Source of the DNA: Dermatemys mawii
Lineage: Eukaryota > Chordata > Testudines > Dermatemydidae
Assembly: GCA_007922305.1 (NCBI GenBank)
Contig: ML677348.1
Coordinates: 21,492,124-21,556,123, forward strand
Direction: 5' to 3'
Length of the DNA stretch: 64,000 nt
Shown: positions 47,285-59,480 of the stretch, in pieces
Numbering within the stretch: position 1 is the first letter of the stretch
Layout: every line of letters starts with the position of its first letter
Notes under the pieces: model-generated
Database searches by the model: none
Told to the model about the DNA's origin: nothing
What the model saw: the letters and a program-made list of their open reading frames with translations, nothing else
Position numbers and translations under genes: made by a program

Positions 47285-47718
47285 TGTGTCAACACAAATG
47301 GAACTTTGTAACTTGTAATGTAACTGGTCACATCCCTAACTGGTTAGAAAAACTTGTCTCTCACTGTTGGATGACTTGGGATTTATGCCCATATTATAAT
47401 CATACAAAATCAAAAGGCCTGGCTATGTTTAAAAACCCTGACAGCATTACCCCAAATTGGCCCAGCATTACCCCAAATTGGCCCATTGCACCCTTAGGGG
47501 TACGTCTAGAGACTATTTTCATTTAATTTTGCTTTTATTCCATGCAATGGTGTGTCTCTTTAAGGCTGGCTCTTAAACTGCAAACCCAAGCACTGCTGGA
47601 AGGATCAATCAGTAGAGCTTTTTCAGAATCTGAAGCAGGCTGCTGGAGCTCTGCTAATAAAACATTCTTGCACTTGTGCCTTTGTGTAGGTGTTTGTATG
47701 TGGATTTACTTCCCACAA
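47285..47718 (+). mobile_element. LTR-like segment, tentative
   Basis: TGTGTC start, AATAAAACATTC polyadenylation-like signal near 47658 and a CCCACA end. No matching TSD, so this could be chance. It contains a perfect 21-bp tandem duplication (47442-47483). Confidence 0.25.
47442..47483. repeat. Perfect 21-bp tandem duplication
   Basis: CAGCATTACCCCAAATTGGC (plus one C) occurs twice head to tail with no mismatch, indicating a recent replication slip. Confidence 0.9.
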
Positions 47719-47859
47719 GATTATATATTATGTAACTAATCAGCAAAGAAACACCAGCTGGATGTTTGAATTTACACACAGTACTGTGTTGCCAAATAAT
47801 ATCACCATGTGACCATGACTTTAATAATACTGAGTGCTTTACTCATTCACGCCCTGTAC

Positions 47860-47995
47860 CAATATTAACTAATCTTCATCTCACCTCTGCTGGGTACTAA
47901 ATCATTACTATCCTTGTTTTACATTTGGCTAAACTAAAGCACAGAGAGGTGCTGCATAACAAGGCAGTGGTAAAACTAGGATTAGCACTGAAAAC
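47860..47995 (+). mobile_element. MIR-like SINE relic
   Basis: CATTACTATCCTTGTTTTAC ... AAACTAAAGCACAGAGAGGT ... AGGCAGTGGTAAAACTAGG follows the order of the MIR core and tail. Confidence 0.7.
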
Positions 47996-48030
47996 TCCTA
48001 ACTGCAGGCCCTGGGCTTGTTCCTCTAAAG

Positions 48031-48328
48031 CAGCGGTGTCCAATAGAAATTCAATGCTAGCCACACTTGTGGTTTTGGATTTTTCTTGTTTGCCATGTTA
48101 TAAAAAAGGATTAAAAACATACTAAAAACATACTACATACTACTACCATAACCCTGAAATCTAGTATATAATCATACTGTCAGCACATCTTAACTCAGCC
48201 TCCAGATTTCACTTGGATTTTATAAAATTTACTGCAGAAAACATGGATTCACATTGCTCATGCATTAGCCACAATTCAATAGCCTATTCGCCACATGTGC
48301 TTAGTGGCAAATGTATTGGACACCGCTG
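48031..48328. mobile_element. hAT MITE
   Basis: Ends CAGCGGTGTCCAATAGAAAT and TGTATTGGACACCGCTG, 298 bp. TSD CTCTAAAG (48023-48030) and CTCTAGAG (48329-48336) match at seven of eight bases. Confidence 0.9.
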
Positions 48329-48336
48329 CTCTAGAG

Positions 48337-49465
48337 CCCGTTGCCTTATATTTCAGACATGCACATGTTGTTTAAATTTGTTCCTCTCTTTAAATCAAAG
48401 AGGGCCTTTATGTTCATGCTTCACTAACTAGCCCATTATGTTTTTTATTGTTCCTATAATCTACTTTGTATTTTTTCGTTATCAACGGTAATGCAATGAA
48501 TACATCAAATGAAAAAAACGGAGTCTAGTTATTGATTTGTTTTTAGCTAAAATCGAATGTGCCACATATATTCTAGGCGTACAGCGTGAAGTTTGTATAC
48601 TACAGTTATAAAAGCAATGAAAGGAATAATTAAAGTAAATACATCATAGCCACCTTTTCAAACCACTTGAACTGGGATGTTATACACATAAAATGCTGAT
48701 AGTCCTTCTGGCAAACTTTTAATACAGTCATTTGGTTTGCACTTTAAATGCCTGCCATCTTTCAACCCCAGAGGTAAATTAATCTCAGTGGGATTGCTGA
48801 GTAATTAAGAAAAAGTGTCTCTAATGGCCTTGCTTCATGGAGGGGGTGAAATAACACCAGGTTATTCAGCTGATGATCCAACATCCTTGCATTTAAAAAA
48901 AAAATTGCAAACCCCCCCGGGCCCCGCCCCAAGGCATGTCATTGTTATGCTACATGGCATATACTGGATTTCAAATAACTCAGTATTACCTGTATCATGA
49001 TTTTATAAATTTCCGTTCAAAATGTAAAATAGTATAAATTCTCAGATTGACTTTTGTGCTATCCACAGAGCACAAGTGTGATGGCCTACAGAATGCAGGT
49101 CAAACCTCATCTGGTTTTTGTGAATTGAGGTCAATAGCCGGATGGGGATATCTCAATGGCAGTGGGTAACAGTGATGAGCTGTTTGTTCTGTTGCCAATG
49201 GATACTGATGGGTTTAAATTTTAAGATGGGCCCAGATCATGAAGGGCTTGATATAAATTATTAAAACTGTCTATAAATTATAGTTTACTAGATACAGGGT
49301 GCTCAAATACTCTGGCGATAAGCATGGTATAAAAACCTAGACAGATAACCAGGAACAAACAAACAGTCCCATATGAATTACTGAATGACTATGTGATATG
49401 GTAATGTTAGTATCTATGCAGTGTTACACCTAGTGCTATCTCTTACCAAGTACATTGTAGACTGT
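48337..49465. other. Intergenic, nothing recognised
   Basis: AT-rich; no gene or nameable repeat. Confidence 0.55.
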
Positions 49466-49469
49466 GGCT

Positions 49470-50023
49470 AAGGGCATATCTACACTGTAATTATAGAGTG
49501 TGACATCAGTTCAAGATGACATACTCAAGCTAGCTTTAATCTAGCTAACTCATATCCCAGAACAGTGCAGCCATGGCAGCGTGAGCTTCCCTGCAGGTCC
49601 ACCTGGGTAACTACTTCCAGGACAGGTCTGTACTGAAGCATGCTCTGCCGTGGTTTCACTGAGCCAGGACTCAAACTAGCGACATTAAAGATAGTTTGGG
49701 TTTGTCATCTGAAGATGCAGTCACACCCTGTGAGTGCAGTAGAGACATAGCAGTGAAGATCGGGGTATTTGTACACCAAGATAGCCATCTCAAGTGAACT
49801 ATCTTGATTTAAAATCCTAGTGAAGACAAGGTAGTTTGTACCTCATTGTAGCATAGTAGAGATAAACCCCACATGGGGGGCATAAACCCCTCATAGGGGG
49901 CATTGACCTTGACTAGCAACATGGAGGCAAAAACTGTGGTACCTTGTCTCCATTAGGATTTCATTTCAAGATAGCTATCTCGATGCAAAAATACACCTCT
50001 TTGAGCCATGAAGACATTGCCTG
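49470..50023. mobile_element. Long fold-back MITE
   Basis: Left end AGGGCATATCTACACTGTAA, right end GAAGACATTGCCT. An internal inverted repeat pairs CTATCTTGATTTAAAATCCT (49800 on) with AGGATTTCATTTCAAGATAG (49955 on) and extends into AAGACAAGGTA / TACCTTGTCTCC. Boundaries approximate, no TSD settled. Confidence 0.55.
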
Positions 50024-50030
50024 TAGCAAT

Positions 50031-50075
50031 TGCCAGAGCACTGAATAAAGACATTGCCAGAGCACTGAATAAAGG
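50031..50075. repeat. 24-bp tandem duplication
   Basis: TGCCAGAGCACTGAATAAAG is repeated at 50031 and 50055 without mismatch. Confidence 0.85.
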
Positions 50076-50079
50076 TCTG

Positions 50080-51655
50080 AATATTACAGGACCAACACGA
50101 TCATATCACAGAGACAAAACTAGTCACCCTTTCAAGAGTAGTCAGCCAGTTTCTGGGACACAGACATTTGATTAGGAGATTCACAGCAAATTAGAACTAT
50201 CTTCCCTTTGAATGACTCTTTTAAACTATTCCCACTATTGTTGGGTAAGGGATGATTGCAGGAGTGGTTCATTTTTGTATTTAAAAAACTGTCGAGAGCT
50301 GGAGACAGAAGCTCCTTCTTACTGGTGGTGTATCTCAAAATAAACGAGTTGTATTTCAAAAGAGAGAAAGAAAAGCAATAGGATCTTTCCAATAGCCCTG
50401 CTCCAAATAAAGTCTGTAACATGTCATACCCATTAAACTGACCTCCTCACTGAAATCCAGGTCATACTATGGCCTTTAGTGATTATTCTTGTGGTATCAC
50501 CTGGAACACACTATATTTTTAATGTATTAGGGCTAACCTGAGCAAACCTTATGTTGGTGAGCAGATACTTGCATGAATAGTTCCACTGAGATTTGTGCTC
50601 AACAAGGTGAGTAAAGATTGTACAATCTAGCCCTTAGGAAGTAATGCTTGAGTGAAAATGTAAACTCAGGTTTGTAATACAGCCTTGCAATGTCAAATTA
50701 CTCTTTGCTACCAACCAAAGAACTGACAGTGTTTGCAGATAGGGCAAGATGGGATCTGCTGTATTACTGCAGATGGAATAAATAGGTCGAAGGTGCTAAC
50801 ATAATCCGGTCTCTGTCCAACATTAAACAGTAAAACAAGATCTGGGGTTGGTATACAGAGACCATAGCATGTTTACCGCTGCAAACACACTGTTAAAAAT
50901 CCATTTAGCCTTTTATTAAAGAGTCAGAGAAGAAAGAAACAAAACTGGCTAACGTGTTTGAAATGTGAAGTATTAAGTATGGCTTTTGCTTTAAAAGTAT
51001 CTCTTGTTCCCTTTCCCTGTAGAAGGAAAAACCCTCTTGTTTGACAGTCTCTTAGATGGTATCAAAGATGGCACTGACCGTCCTTTTGGGGAAAGGTGGA
51101 TCTGTTGTTGGTGCTGCTGTTAAAGATCTAATCACATTTCATCTCAGGTAGTATTTGGGATTCAGATGGAGCTGGTAGGGGTGGAGTGATCACCTGGGAC
51201 CCTCTTTTGTCCCTGGGTCAGGACATCTGCCAGTATTAGGACAAAGACCTATTGTCCCAGGAGATGGGGGGGATGGCAGCCATGACCGTGAAGCTCGTTC
51301 CAGTATCCTCCCTTTGCTCTTCTGTATTTTCTTCCCAAAGTCTCTTTCTCTAAGGACCCACAAAGGGAATGGTGGGTGATATAGCCCATCCCCTCATTAT
51401 TTTGTGCACCAATTAGGCCAAACAGCCAACTCATCAATTTTGGTTCATTAATTTCCAGTTCCACTGCTTCTGTTTTTATCAACCGTTATTTTATAACATC
51501 ATCCTTGAGTTACATCAGGAGGCTTCTTTGTTTAGATAATTCAATTTTTCTGTTTCTCTTTCCTACCATTTCCCATCAATATTTGTTGTTATAGGCTACT
51601 GTGACGTTTTATGAACTTTTATATGCATTTTAAAATTGAGCTCACAGTAAGGGTA
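50080..51655. other. Intergenic, nothing recognised
   Basis: No gene or nameable repeat. Confidence 0.55.
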
Positions 51656-51659
51656 AATT

Positions 51660-51990
51660 TGTAGGCCTAGTTATTACAACAGATCTTGCGGATGCTGCAG
51701 AGAGCTGATGAGATGACTTTTGAGGAAATCTTTGATTTCTCTCTCTCCCTTACCTCATATATCCAGATCATAGCCTCACACCTTCTCCTCTACAGCATAT
51801 CTGAAAGCCACACAGTCTTTTTCTTCTGTCCACACAGCTAACACTCTCAGTCACACCCTCCTCATCTCCTGTGTTGATTACTACATCCTCCCGCTCCTCT
51901 CTGACATCCTGCATCATTCCCACCGTTCAAGTCCATACAACACTCAGCTGCTAAGATCAGCTGCCGCTCTGATCATATCTGAAGCATTAT
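51660..51990 (+). mobile_element. L2-type LINE relic
   Basis: Broken + frames give HTFSSTAYLKATQ..., LSHTLLISCVDYY...LPLLSDIL and NTQLLRSAAALIISE, the order of the L2 RT C-terminal region (HALVxSRLDYCN...LQ...NAAARLI). Confidence 0.65.
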
Positions 51991-52649
51991 CTTTCCACTT
52001 AAAATGCAAAGACACCATAAACAGATTGGAACAGTGATACTACTAAGATAACCTTCTGTAGATTGTCTGACCTTGGCACTCGTGCAGTAAGCCAGTTGTG
52101 GCAAAATATCTTAAAGTGCATCCTAGACATTGTGAGCTATTTGTGGGACATGAGGAACCTGCTGTCGAGAGACTAGTTTTCACATGTAGTTAAGAAAGCA
52201 GGGTAGCTGCAGGGCATAACCCTGTGTAAGCTATATGTCCTTCACTAAAATTGGCTGGCCTATGAGTGCAGTATCAATCAGTTTCCTCCACTAACATCAA
52301 CATAACTGAAAAGGTACATTAGACTAAAGCGTAGCCCATGAATTTTCACACTGCACTTTCACATCTCTCTTCTCCTCTCATGACCCTGAACAGGTGAAAT
52401 AAGTGCATTGGTGTCAAACTCTGACATCAGAAACTTGCATTCAAATCCTACTGACTTAAAGGGATGCTGCACACATGTGTTTGAGAGCACAATGTGGCTC
52501 TTAAACTAGCAATGGGGCTCTATTCCATTTTCTGTATGGAAAAAGGGGCCATGCCACATGGGTAAGGCAGAAATGCAGCTAACATCATTACAAATGAGAA
52601 GAGATGAGGAACGAATAATTGAGAAATTTGGGATAGTAATAATGCCACC

Positions 52650-52775
52650 TCACGCTTATTTAGCCCCAGTCTGGTTTACTCTACACCATGTTTGTGCCAG
52701 TGTAACTCCATTGACTTCAGTGGATTTAGTCCTGATTCTCATTGTGTAACTGAGATCAGAATGAGGCTCTGTGTG
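52650..52775. repeat. Palindromic GTAACTCCATTGACTTCAGT repeat
   Basis: GTAACTCCATTGACTTCAGT with flanking CCTGATTCTC belongs to an abundant short repeat of turtles and crocodilians; related segments are at 62028-62130 and 62934-63040. Confidence 0.5.
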
Positions 52776-53029
52776 TTCAAAGTGCCGTGGGAACATTAGC
52801 TGAGTCAAAGGAGTGTGGATTCTTGGAGGAGGAAGGGGATTAGATAATAAAGTGTGTTTTGATTACAAGTGATCTTTCCTTCCAGACAAGAACCACTTTT
52901 GTATTGTCTCTGGCATAGCTGGGTTTAACTTGAACTTGCTAGAGGATTTATTATCTGAAAAATACCATTGGGAGCCAAGCTGCTTTGGTGCATGTGGATG
53001 GGAAGGAGCACAATGGTAGCAAGCAGTCA

Positions 53030-53235
53030 CATAGTAATTATGATAACAACATGTGGCACATCAATAATACCTCCCATCCAAGAGTCTGAGAGCTTAGCGG
53101 ACACTTTAATTAAGATTCAGCAACATCCCCATGAAGTAGGTATTATTATGTCCATTTTGCCAATGGGTAAACTGAGACACAGCGAGGTTAAATGACTTAG
53201 TCAAGGTCAGTGGCAGAGATTACAACCTAGGATTC
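53030..53235 (+). mobile_element. MIR-like SINE relic
   Basis: GTAGGTATTATTATGTCCAT, TAAACTGAGACACAGCGAGG and AATGACTTAGTCAAGGTCAG follow the MIR tail in order. Confidence 0.8.
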
Positions 53236-53386
53236 TGATTGTAACATAACCTGAGATGCTCTCTCACCATCTCCTCGTAAGTCATGTGCCCCAGCCCCCA
53301 ATCATTTTTGTTGCCTTCCACTGGACTCTTTCCAATTTTTCCGTATCCTTCTTGTAGTGTGGGACCCAAAACTGAACACAGTACTC

Positions 53387-55160
53387 AAAATGATTTGGAG
53401 GAAGGGGTAAACAGTGAGGTGGCTAAGTTTGCAGATGATACTAAACTACTCAAGATAGCTAAGACCAAAGCAGACTGTGAAGAACTTAAAAAAGATCTCA
53501 CAAAACTAAGTGATTGGGCAACAAAATGGCAAATGAAATTTAATGTGGTGTGATAGACCCAGGCCAGCTGGATACAGCAGAGTAGCAGAAGGCAGATATT
53601 CCGGACACTGGATCAACAGTTTTCTGTTCCCTGACTGAGCAGAGCAGGGACTGCTTTAGGCTAATGAGAATTAGCCAATTAACTGGCTCCAATTAACCTG
53701 CAAAGAGTCAGGTGAGGCCATGGAGCTAATTGACCACCTGACTCTAATTAAGGCCTCTCTGATACTATAAAAAGGGCTCACTTCAGTGAAGCAGAGGAGA
53801 GCCAGAGCCAGAGGAGAGGACATGCCACTGAAGGGCTGGATACAGAAGACACACTCAAGTTATTGGTAAGGGAGAAGCAGGAGAGCTGTGGGGAAGTGAC
53901 CCAGGGAAAAATAGCAACTCTGCCAGTGAAAGGATGGCTGACAACAGCTGCTATCATTAGGGTCTCTGGGCCGGAACCCGGAGTAGAGGGCGAGCCAATC
54001 TGCCACTACTGAAACACCTCCTGGAAGGGGAAGGCAGGCCCCTAGCAGGCCAGGAGGCTATACTGTCTTGACATAAACCCAGAGAGATGACAGAGACTGT
54101 GGGAGTTCTCTCACCAACCGCTTTGCTGGCTTCTGATGAAAAGGGCTCAGTAGACTGTAACCCTGGCCTAGAGATAGAAGGGCTACGTGGAGGGTTGCAG
54201 TGAGCCTCTGAGGCTAGCATAAACCACCTGGAAGCACAGGACCCACAGGGACAAGGACAGAGCTTTGCCACAGTGGATAAATGTAAAGTAATGCACGTGG
54301 AAAAAATAATACCAACTATACATCCAATATGATAGGAGCTAATTTAGCTACAACTAATCAGGAAAAAAATCGTGGGTAGTTCTCTGAAGATGTTCATGCA
54401 GTGTGCACCGGCAGTCAAAAAATCATTTAAAAATCATTCATTAGGAATCATTTTAAAAGGGATAGAGAATAAGATGGAGACAATCTTATTGTCCTTATAT
54501 AAATCCATGGTGCGCCCAAATCTGGAATACTGCATACAGATGTGGTGTTCTCATCTCAAAAAAAGATATACTGGCATTAGATAAAGTTCAGAGAAGGGCA
54601 ACTAAAATGATTAGGGGTTTGGAACAGGTCCCATATGAGGAGAGATTAAAGAGGCTAGGACTTTTCAGTTTGGAAAAGAGGAGACTAAGGGGGATATGAT
54701 AGAGGTATATAAAATTCTGAGTGGTGTGGAAAAAGTGAATAAGGAAAAGTTATTTACTTGTTCCCATAATATAAGAACTAGGGGGCACCAAATAAAATTA
54801 ATGGGCAGCAGGTATAAAACAAATAAAAGGAAGTTCTTCACTCAGTGCACAGTCAACCTGTGGAACTCCTTGCCTGAGGAGGTTGTGAAGGCTAGGAATA
54901 TAACAGGTTTTAAAAGAGAACTGGATAAATTCATGGAGGTTAAGTCCATTAATGGCTATTAGCCAGGCTGGGTAAGGAATGGTGTCCCTAGCCTCTGTTT
55001 GTCAGAGAGGGGTGAAGGATGGCAGGAGAGAAATCACTTGATCCTCACTTGTTAGGTTCACTCACTCCAAGACACCTGGCATTGGCCACTGCCAGTAGAC
55101 AGGATACTGGGCTGGATGGACTTTTGGTCTGATGCAGTACAGCCATTCTTATGTTCTTAT
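53387..55160 (+). mobile_element. CR1 LINE, sense, inserted into antisense CR1
   Basis: 5'-truncated copy that begins in ORF2 with [14 protein letters not shown] (53419 on), resumes after the LTR at 54277 and ends with LWNSLPEEVVKARN, the 3' UTR and TTCTTATGTTCTTAT. Flanking GTACTC (53381-53386) and GTACCC (55161-55166) look like its TSD. ORF2 has stops and frameshifts. Confidence 0.92.
53549..54272 (+). mobile_element. Solo LTR inside sense CR1
   Basis: TGTGATAGACCC to TTTGCCACA gives TG...CA ends with perfect TSD GTGG (53545-53548 and 54273-54276). Removing it restores the CR1 sequence exactly. A TATAAAAAG box is near 53767-53775, fitting an LTR promoter in + orientation. 724 bp; no internal genes. 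Confidence 0.9.
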
Positions 55161-55634
55161 GTACCCCAGATGAGGCCTCACCAATGCTGAACAGAGGGGA
55201 ATGATCATGTCCCTCGATCTGCTGGCAATGCTCCTACTTATACAGCCCAAAATGCTGTTAGCCTTCTTGGCAACAAGGGCATGCTCTTGACTCATATCCA
55301 GCTTCTCATCCACTGTAACCCCTAGGTCCTTTTCTGAACAACTGCTGCCTAGCCATTCGGTCCCTAGTCTGTAGCAGTGCATGGGATTCTTCCGTCCTAA
55401 ATGCAGGACTCTGCACTTGTCCTTGCTGAATCTCATCAGATTTCTTTTGGCCCAATCCTCTAATTTGTCTAAGTCCCTCTGTATCCTCCAGCGTATCTGC
55501 CACTCTTCCCAATTTCGTATCATCTGCAAACTTGCTGAGGGTGCAGTCCATGCTATCCTCCAGATCACTAAGGAAGATATTGAAGAAAATCGCCCCCACG
55601 ACCAACCCTTGAGGTGCTCATTGCTTTATTTATA

Positions 55635-55810
55635 GTCAGTGCTTTATTTGTTAAGAAAGAGGTGGTGGGGTTCAAGCAATTTTTTTACATTCACAACTGA
55701 TGCAGCAAGCCCAAAGATGCCAGAGCTATGAACTGCCAAGCCCAGAGGTGTCATGGCTATGAACTGCCAAGCCTAGACGGGCTGAAGCTCAGCTCTGGCA
55801 CACATTAAGC
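55635..55810. repeat. Short imperfect tandem repeat
   Basis: GCTATGAACTGCCAAGCC occurs twice (from about 55724 and 55754), within a segment resembling a turtle interspersed repeat that I cannot classify. Confidence 0.5.
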
Positions 55811-57074
55811 ACAGAGAATAGTGCTGATTGTGTGTGCTTTCGGAAGCTGCTTATGCTTTGCTCTCATAGCAGGAGATTTTCCCTTTCTAGGACTCTCTTG
55901 CTTCTTAACGTCATGCACTGACCCTTAACGGGTTATTGTTCCCCAGCCCCCTGCATAAACTTGGTGACAAAAGACCTACAGTCAGTTTGGGATGGTCTTA
56001 ATGATTGCTCAGTGAGAGAACCAAAATTCTGACTACAAGTCAGTTGTGGGGATAAGAGCACAGTAAGAAAATTATATGGTGACACCAGTGCTGTCTCCAG
56101 TCTGCAATGCTTGCTGCTGTTTACTCAGGTTAAGTATAGCATTCCGTACCAAATGCCAGGGCATGAACAAAAGGAGAGGTGGCCTTTCAAAATGAGGCAC
56201 GCTGTCAACTGAAATAACTCAGCCTTTAAAACCCGTCAAAAATTAGAGGGACGCCTCATTGCACGAGCTGCAAATCATGCAGAAACAACCTGTTCCTGGG
56301 CACTTTCTGTTCCTCGGACACAAGGTGATATGTGCTATTAGGTTGCATTAGCTTTCTGAGCTGATGTAGCCCAATGCAGCATGACTCGCATGTGGGCACT
56401 ATATTACACTGACAATTTAACCAGGCAGTTACCACAAAGAAGAAATCATGGCAGTTACATTACCTAATAACCGCGTGAAAGTGTGATGTGTCTTTATCAA
56501 GCTGTCGTGTTGCTCCTGTGCATTAAAGGAGACTGGCTCTCTCTGGTTTAACATTCACAGATAGAAGTGGCGTGAGATATTGCCATAAACTGTGCTGTTA
56601 ACAAACTAGCAGAGGGTCAGGAAAAATGTAGCAGTTTGATGGGAACAAATTAAGAAGACGGAGGCAACCTCTTTCCCTGGGCAGCAGACATCCCTCAAGG
56701 AGAAATGCAGAATTCCCCTCCTGACCCAGTGGCTAGAATACTTCTTACTAATAATAACCACATTGGAGAAGTGTCTTAAAATCCCTTATAGCATGAATGT
56801 CCTTCTGTGCCAGAGGGAGATGTAAGTTTCTGCAGAATGAAGGTTAACAAGAAAAGTCCAGCTCAGCAGGTCTGTTCCAAGTAAGTTGTGCAGGCCGTCC
56901 CTCTGATTTTCACCATGTGGCTGAGGAGAGAGCCGTGGGCCAAGTTAATAAATGGTACATAAGGAGGGGTTAGTTACATGTTGATAAGAGGATGGTATTG
57001 AAAGCCTGCACAGGTACAAACTGCCTACAATGAAGGTGACAAAGCAGCCTTACACAGCAAATAAGGGGAGGAGG
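55811..57074. other. Intergenic, nothing recognised
   Basis: No gene or nameable repeat. Confidence 0.55.
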
Positions 57075-57215
57075 AATTCTTTATTATGTGTATGATCATT
57101 GTACCTAGGGACCCAGGCTTGCACCAGAACCCCATTGTGCTAAGTGCTGTTCAAATACAGACCAAAACCATCACCGGCACCCCAAAGAACTCACAGTCTC
57201 AGTAAGAGACAAGAC
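57075..57215 (+). repeat. Old amniote interspersed repeat, second copy
   Basis: ACCCCATTGTGCTAAGTGCT ... CCCAAAGAACTCACAGTCTC parallels the module at 41250-41375. Confidence 0.6.
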
Positions 57216-57741
57216 ACAATGGACGCAGATAGACCGATTGAGGAGTACAAGGAAATAACTGTACAATATGGCCAGCATGGTAGGCTGTGGTCTTACACAC
57301 TGTCATCCTGGCCGCTGTCAATGTTTGTGTAGGTGTCACAGCAAAGGAAAGTTCTAAAGAGGGTTTTGAAGGAGAAGGTGACAGGGGGGTGATTGGTAGG
57401 GGAGCATTGCCTAGTGGTCAGGGGATTTGGCCCCATGAATGGCAGACAGATTGTTGGTAGGGAAACCTGGGCTCTCCCACTCTACTGGGCTGCAACCCTG
57501 TTGAGGACTCTCAGTGAGCTGACAACCAGGGGCGTTTAAGGCTGTCTTCCTGGGCCACTTCCTGCCACCTCGCAGCAATTGCACCAAAGTTACCACCTGG
57601 GTTAACGCAGCATGAAGGATGCCCACTCATCATGAGGCACCTCCTGGTGGTGGCGTGTAGTGTGGTAGCTCCCTTTCTCTTGGGGCAGCAAATGCCCCCT
57701 TCCATGGCATGGCCCTGTCCCCGTACCAGATCAGTGTTAAG

Positions 57742-58017
57742 CACAGGTGCCAACTTTCTCCTTTCCAAGTGGGTATTCCACCCCCACTCTGCCCCAAGGC
57801 TATCCCCTCACTCCACCCCTTTCTCCAAGGCCCCACCCTTGCTCCACCTCTTCCCATCCCTGCTACACCCCATTCCCCAGCACCTCCTGCAGGCTGCTAA
57901 AAAGCTGATTGGTGCAGCCCACCGAGCTGATTGATGGCTGGGTAGTGGGTGCTGAGCACCCACTGTTCTCTCCATGGGTGCTTCAGGACTGGCGTACCCA
58001 TGGAGTCAGCACCTATG
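57742..58017. mobile_element. hAT MITE, C-rich interior
   Basis: Ends CACAGGTGCCAACTTTC and GAGTCAGCACCTATG; 276 bp. TSD GTGTTAAG (57734-57741) and GTGCTAAG (58018-58025) match at seven of eight bases. Interior is a CCACCCC-rich stretch followed by GGGTGCTGAGCACCCACTGT. Confidence 0.88.
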
Positions 58018-58494
58018 GTGCTAAGATTTTTCCCTGCTAGGGTAGTTGAAACAAAACAAAGAGGATTAACAAAGCCCAAAGTTCATAGGAGAGAGGGAGA
58101 GGAATGCTTCCCTCTCAGGCTATCTCTGTGGCAGGTCCTCCCTTCCCCCAGGTAGGGACCTTTAGGCAACTGTTTTAGGTTCAGATTCTGCCTTTCCTTC
58201 AGCTTTTCTTGGCTAGAGCTGCAGGATGCAGGTCCACTCTCTTCCCTGGTCTGCCAGCAAGTGAGCTGTTCCCCTGCCTTTTAATGCCTCCTCCAGTTGG
58301 TGCATTTCCTACATGTGGTGGCGAGGCAGGGCTAGCTGAGCCCAGAGCTGTTCCTTAACCCCTGGTTGCTCAGTGTGGAGTTTGTACACCCCACCACAGA
58401 GGAGAACGAGCTGGTTTTGCAGATGTTTACAGGGAGCTTTCTACAGACACGAGAGGCAGCGTGGGAGAAAGCATGAAGGTGCTGGTTTGAAAAT

Positions 58495-58920
58495 TTAATA
58501 AGTGGGTGATGGAGGCTGGCATGATGGGTTAACTGGAGGTGGGAGTCATGTATGGTGATGATATGCTGCAAAGGACCTTGAAAATGAAGACAAGTAGCTT
58601 ATATTTGATATGATAAAGAAGAGAGACCCAGTGGAGAGATTTGAAGAGAGGAGTGGCATGGTTAAATTCACAGCCTAAGAGAAAGATCTTTGCAGGGGCA
58701 TTCTGAATGGATGTGTGTGGGACAAGACTGCATTTGTCAAGGCCAGAGAAAAGGATGATACAATAACTGAGATGCAAGATGAAAACCTGGAGGAGAGTTT
58801 TAGCTGTGCGGAGGGATAGGAAGGGTTGTATCTTAGAGATGTTATGCAGAAAGAATTAGAAAGATGTGACATTGCCCGGATGTGAGAAGAGACGACTCAA
58901 TCGAATATGACATCTAGTGG
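58495..58920 (-). mobile_element. L2-type LINE relic, minus strand
   Basis: Minus-strand peptide NHATPLFKSLHWVSLLYHI and YKLLVFIFKVL matches the L2 RT C-terminal block (LKSLHWLPVRFRIxYKxLLLxFK). Frames are otherwise broken. It is an old relic, opposite in orientation to the one at 51660. Confidence 0.78.
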
Positions 58921-59480
58921 CAGGTAGACTGGTCCAGACCTGTGTAGGTGCTGTTACATGAATTGGCCACTAGACTGCTCTAGGTTGCAGCCAGAAGCCT
59001 CATCAAGACAAGAGTAAGCAGAGCACAGTTGGCAAAGACAAAGGTAGATCCAAGAAGAGAATGGAATGTTTCATTACAATGACCTAGCTATGGTAAGTTA
59101 ATGCATGTTTGTGGGGTGGGGCGGGGCTCAGGTATGGTCCTCTATAAATGTCCATTGGATTACACAATCCCTGAGAAAGAGGAGTCAGGGACCAGGAAAA
59201 TATTTCCTGAGTCTGGTATGGCCATAGGCGTATGCTTTCACATAGACCTCCAGGAAGGAGATGTCCAGAGGTGGGGATCTGAGCAGAGGAGGCCCAGCTA
59301 AGCTGTTCACCCGCAAGATGAATGAAAAGAAGACAGGCGCACAGAGAAGCACAAAGAATGTGGAATATTACACAGCCACAGCAGCTTTGAATTCCCATCG
59401 ATGCAAGCACAGCTAATTCCAAAACTGTCAGTCAGCAACATTGAAATCTCCCATTGGCAGCCCACAACTCCAGTTCTCTA

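Larger units (their letters stand above)
53285..55625 (-). mobile_element. CR1 LINE, antisense, split in two
   Basis: Pieces 53285-53386 and 55161-55625 form one minus-strand CR1 ORF2 region. From 55605 down it reads KFADDTKLG, then [31 protein letters not shown], and VRPHLG; the reading continues at 53386 with [17 protein letters not shown] contains the catalytic Asp pair of the reverse transcriptase. The break is the sense CR1 at 53387-55160. Confidence 0.9.

Noticed and set aside
54372..54962. Independent protein-coding gene
   Set aside because: Peptides are CR1 ORF2 C-terminal sequence inside the sense CR1 copy.
57395..57480. tRNA-like segment with CTAGTGGTCAGGGG
   Set aside because: Only a box A-like word; no box B at the right distance that I can support.
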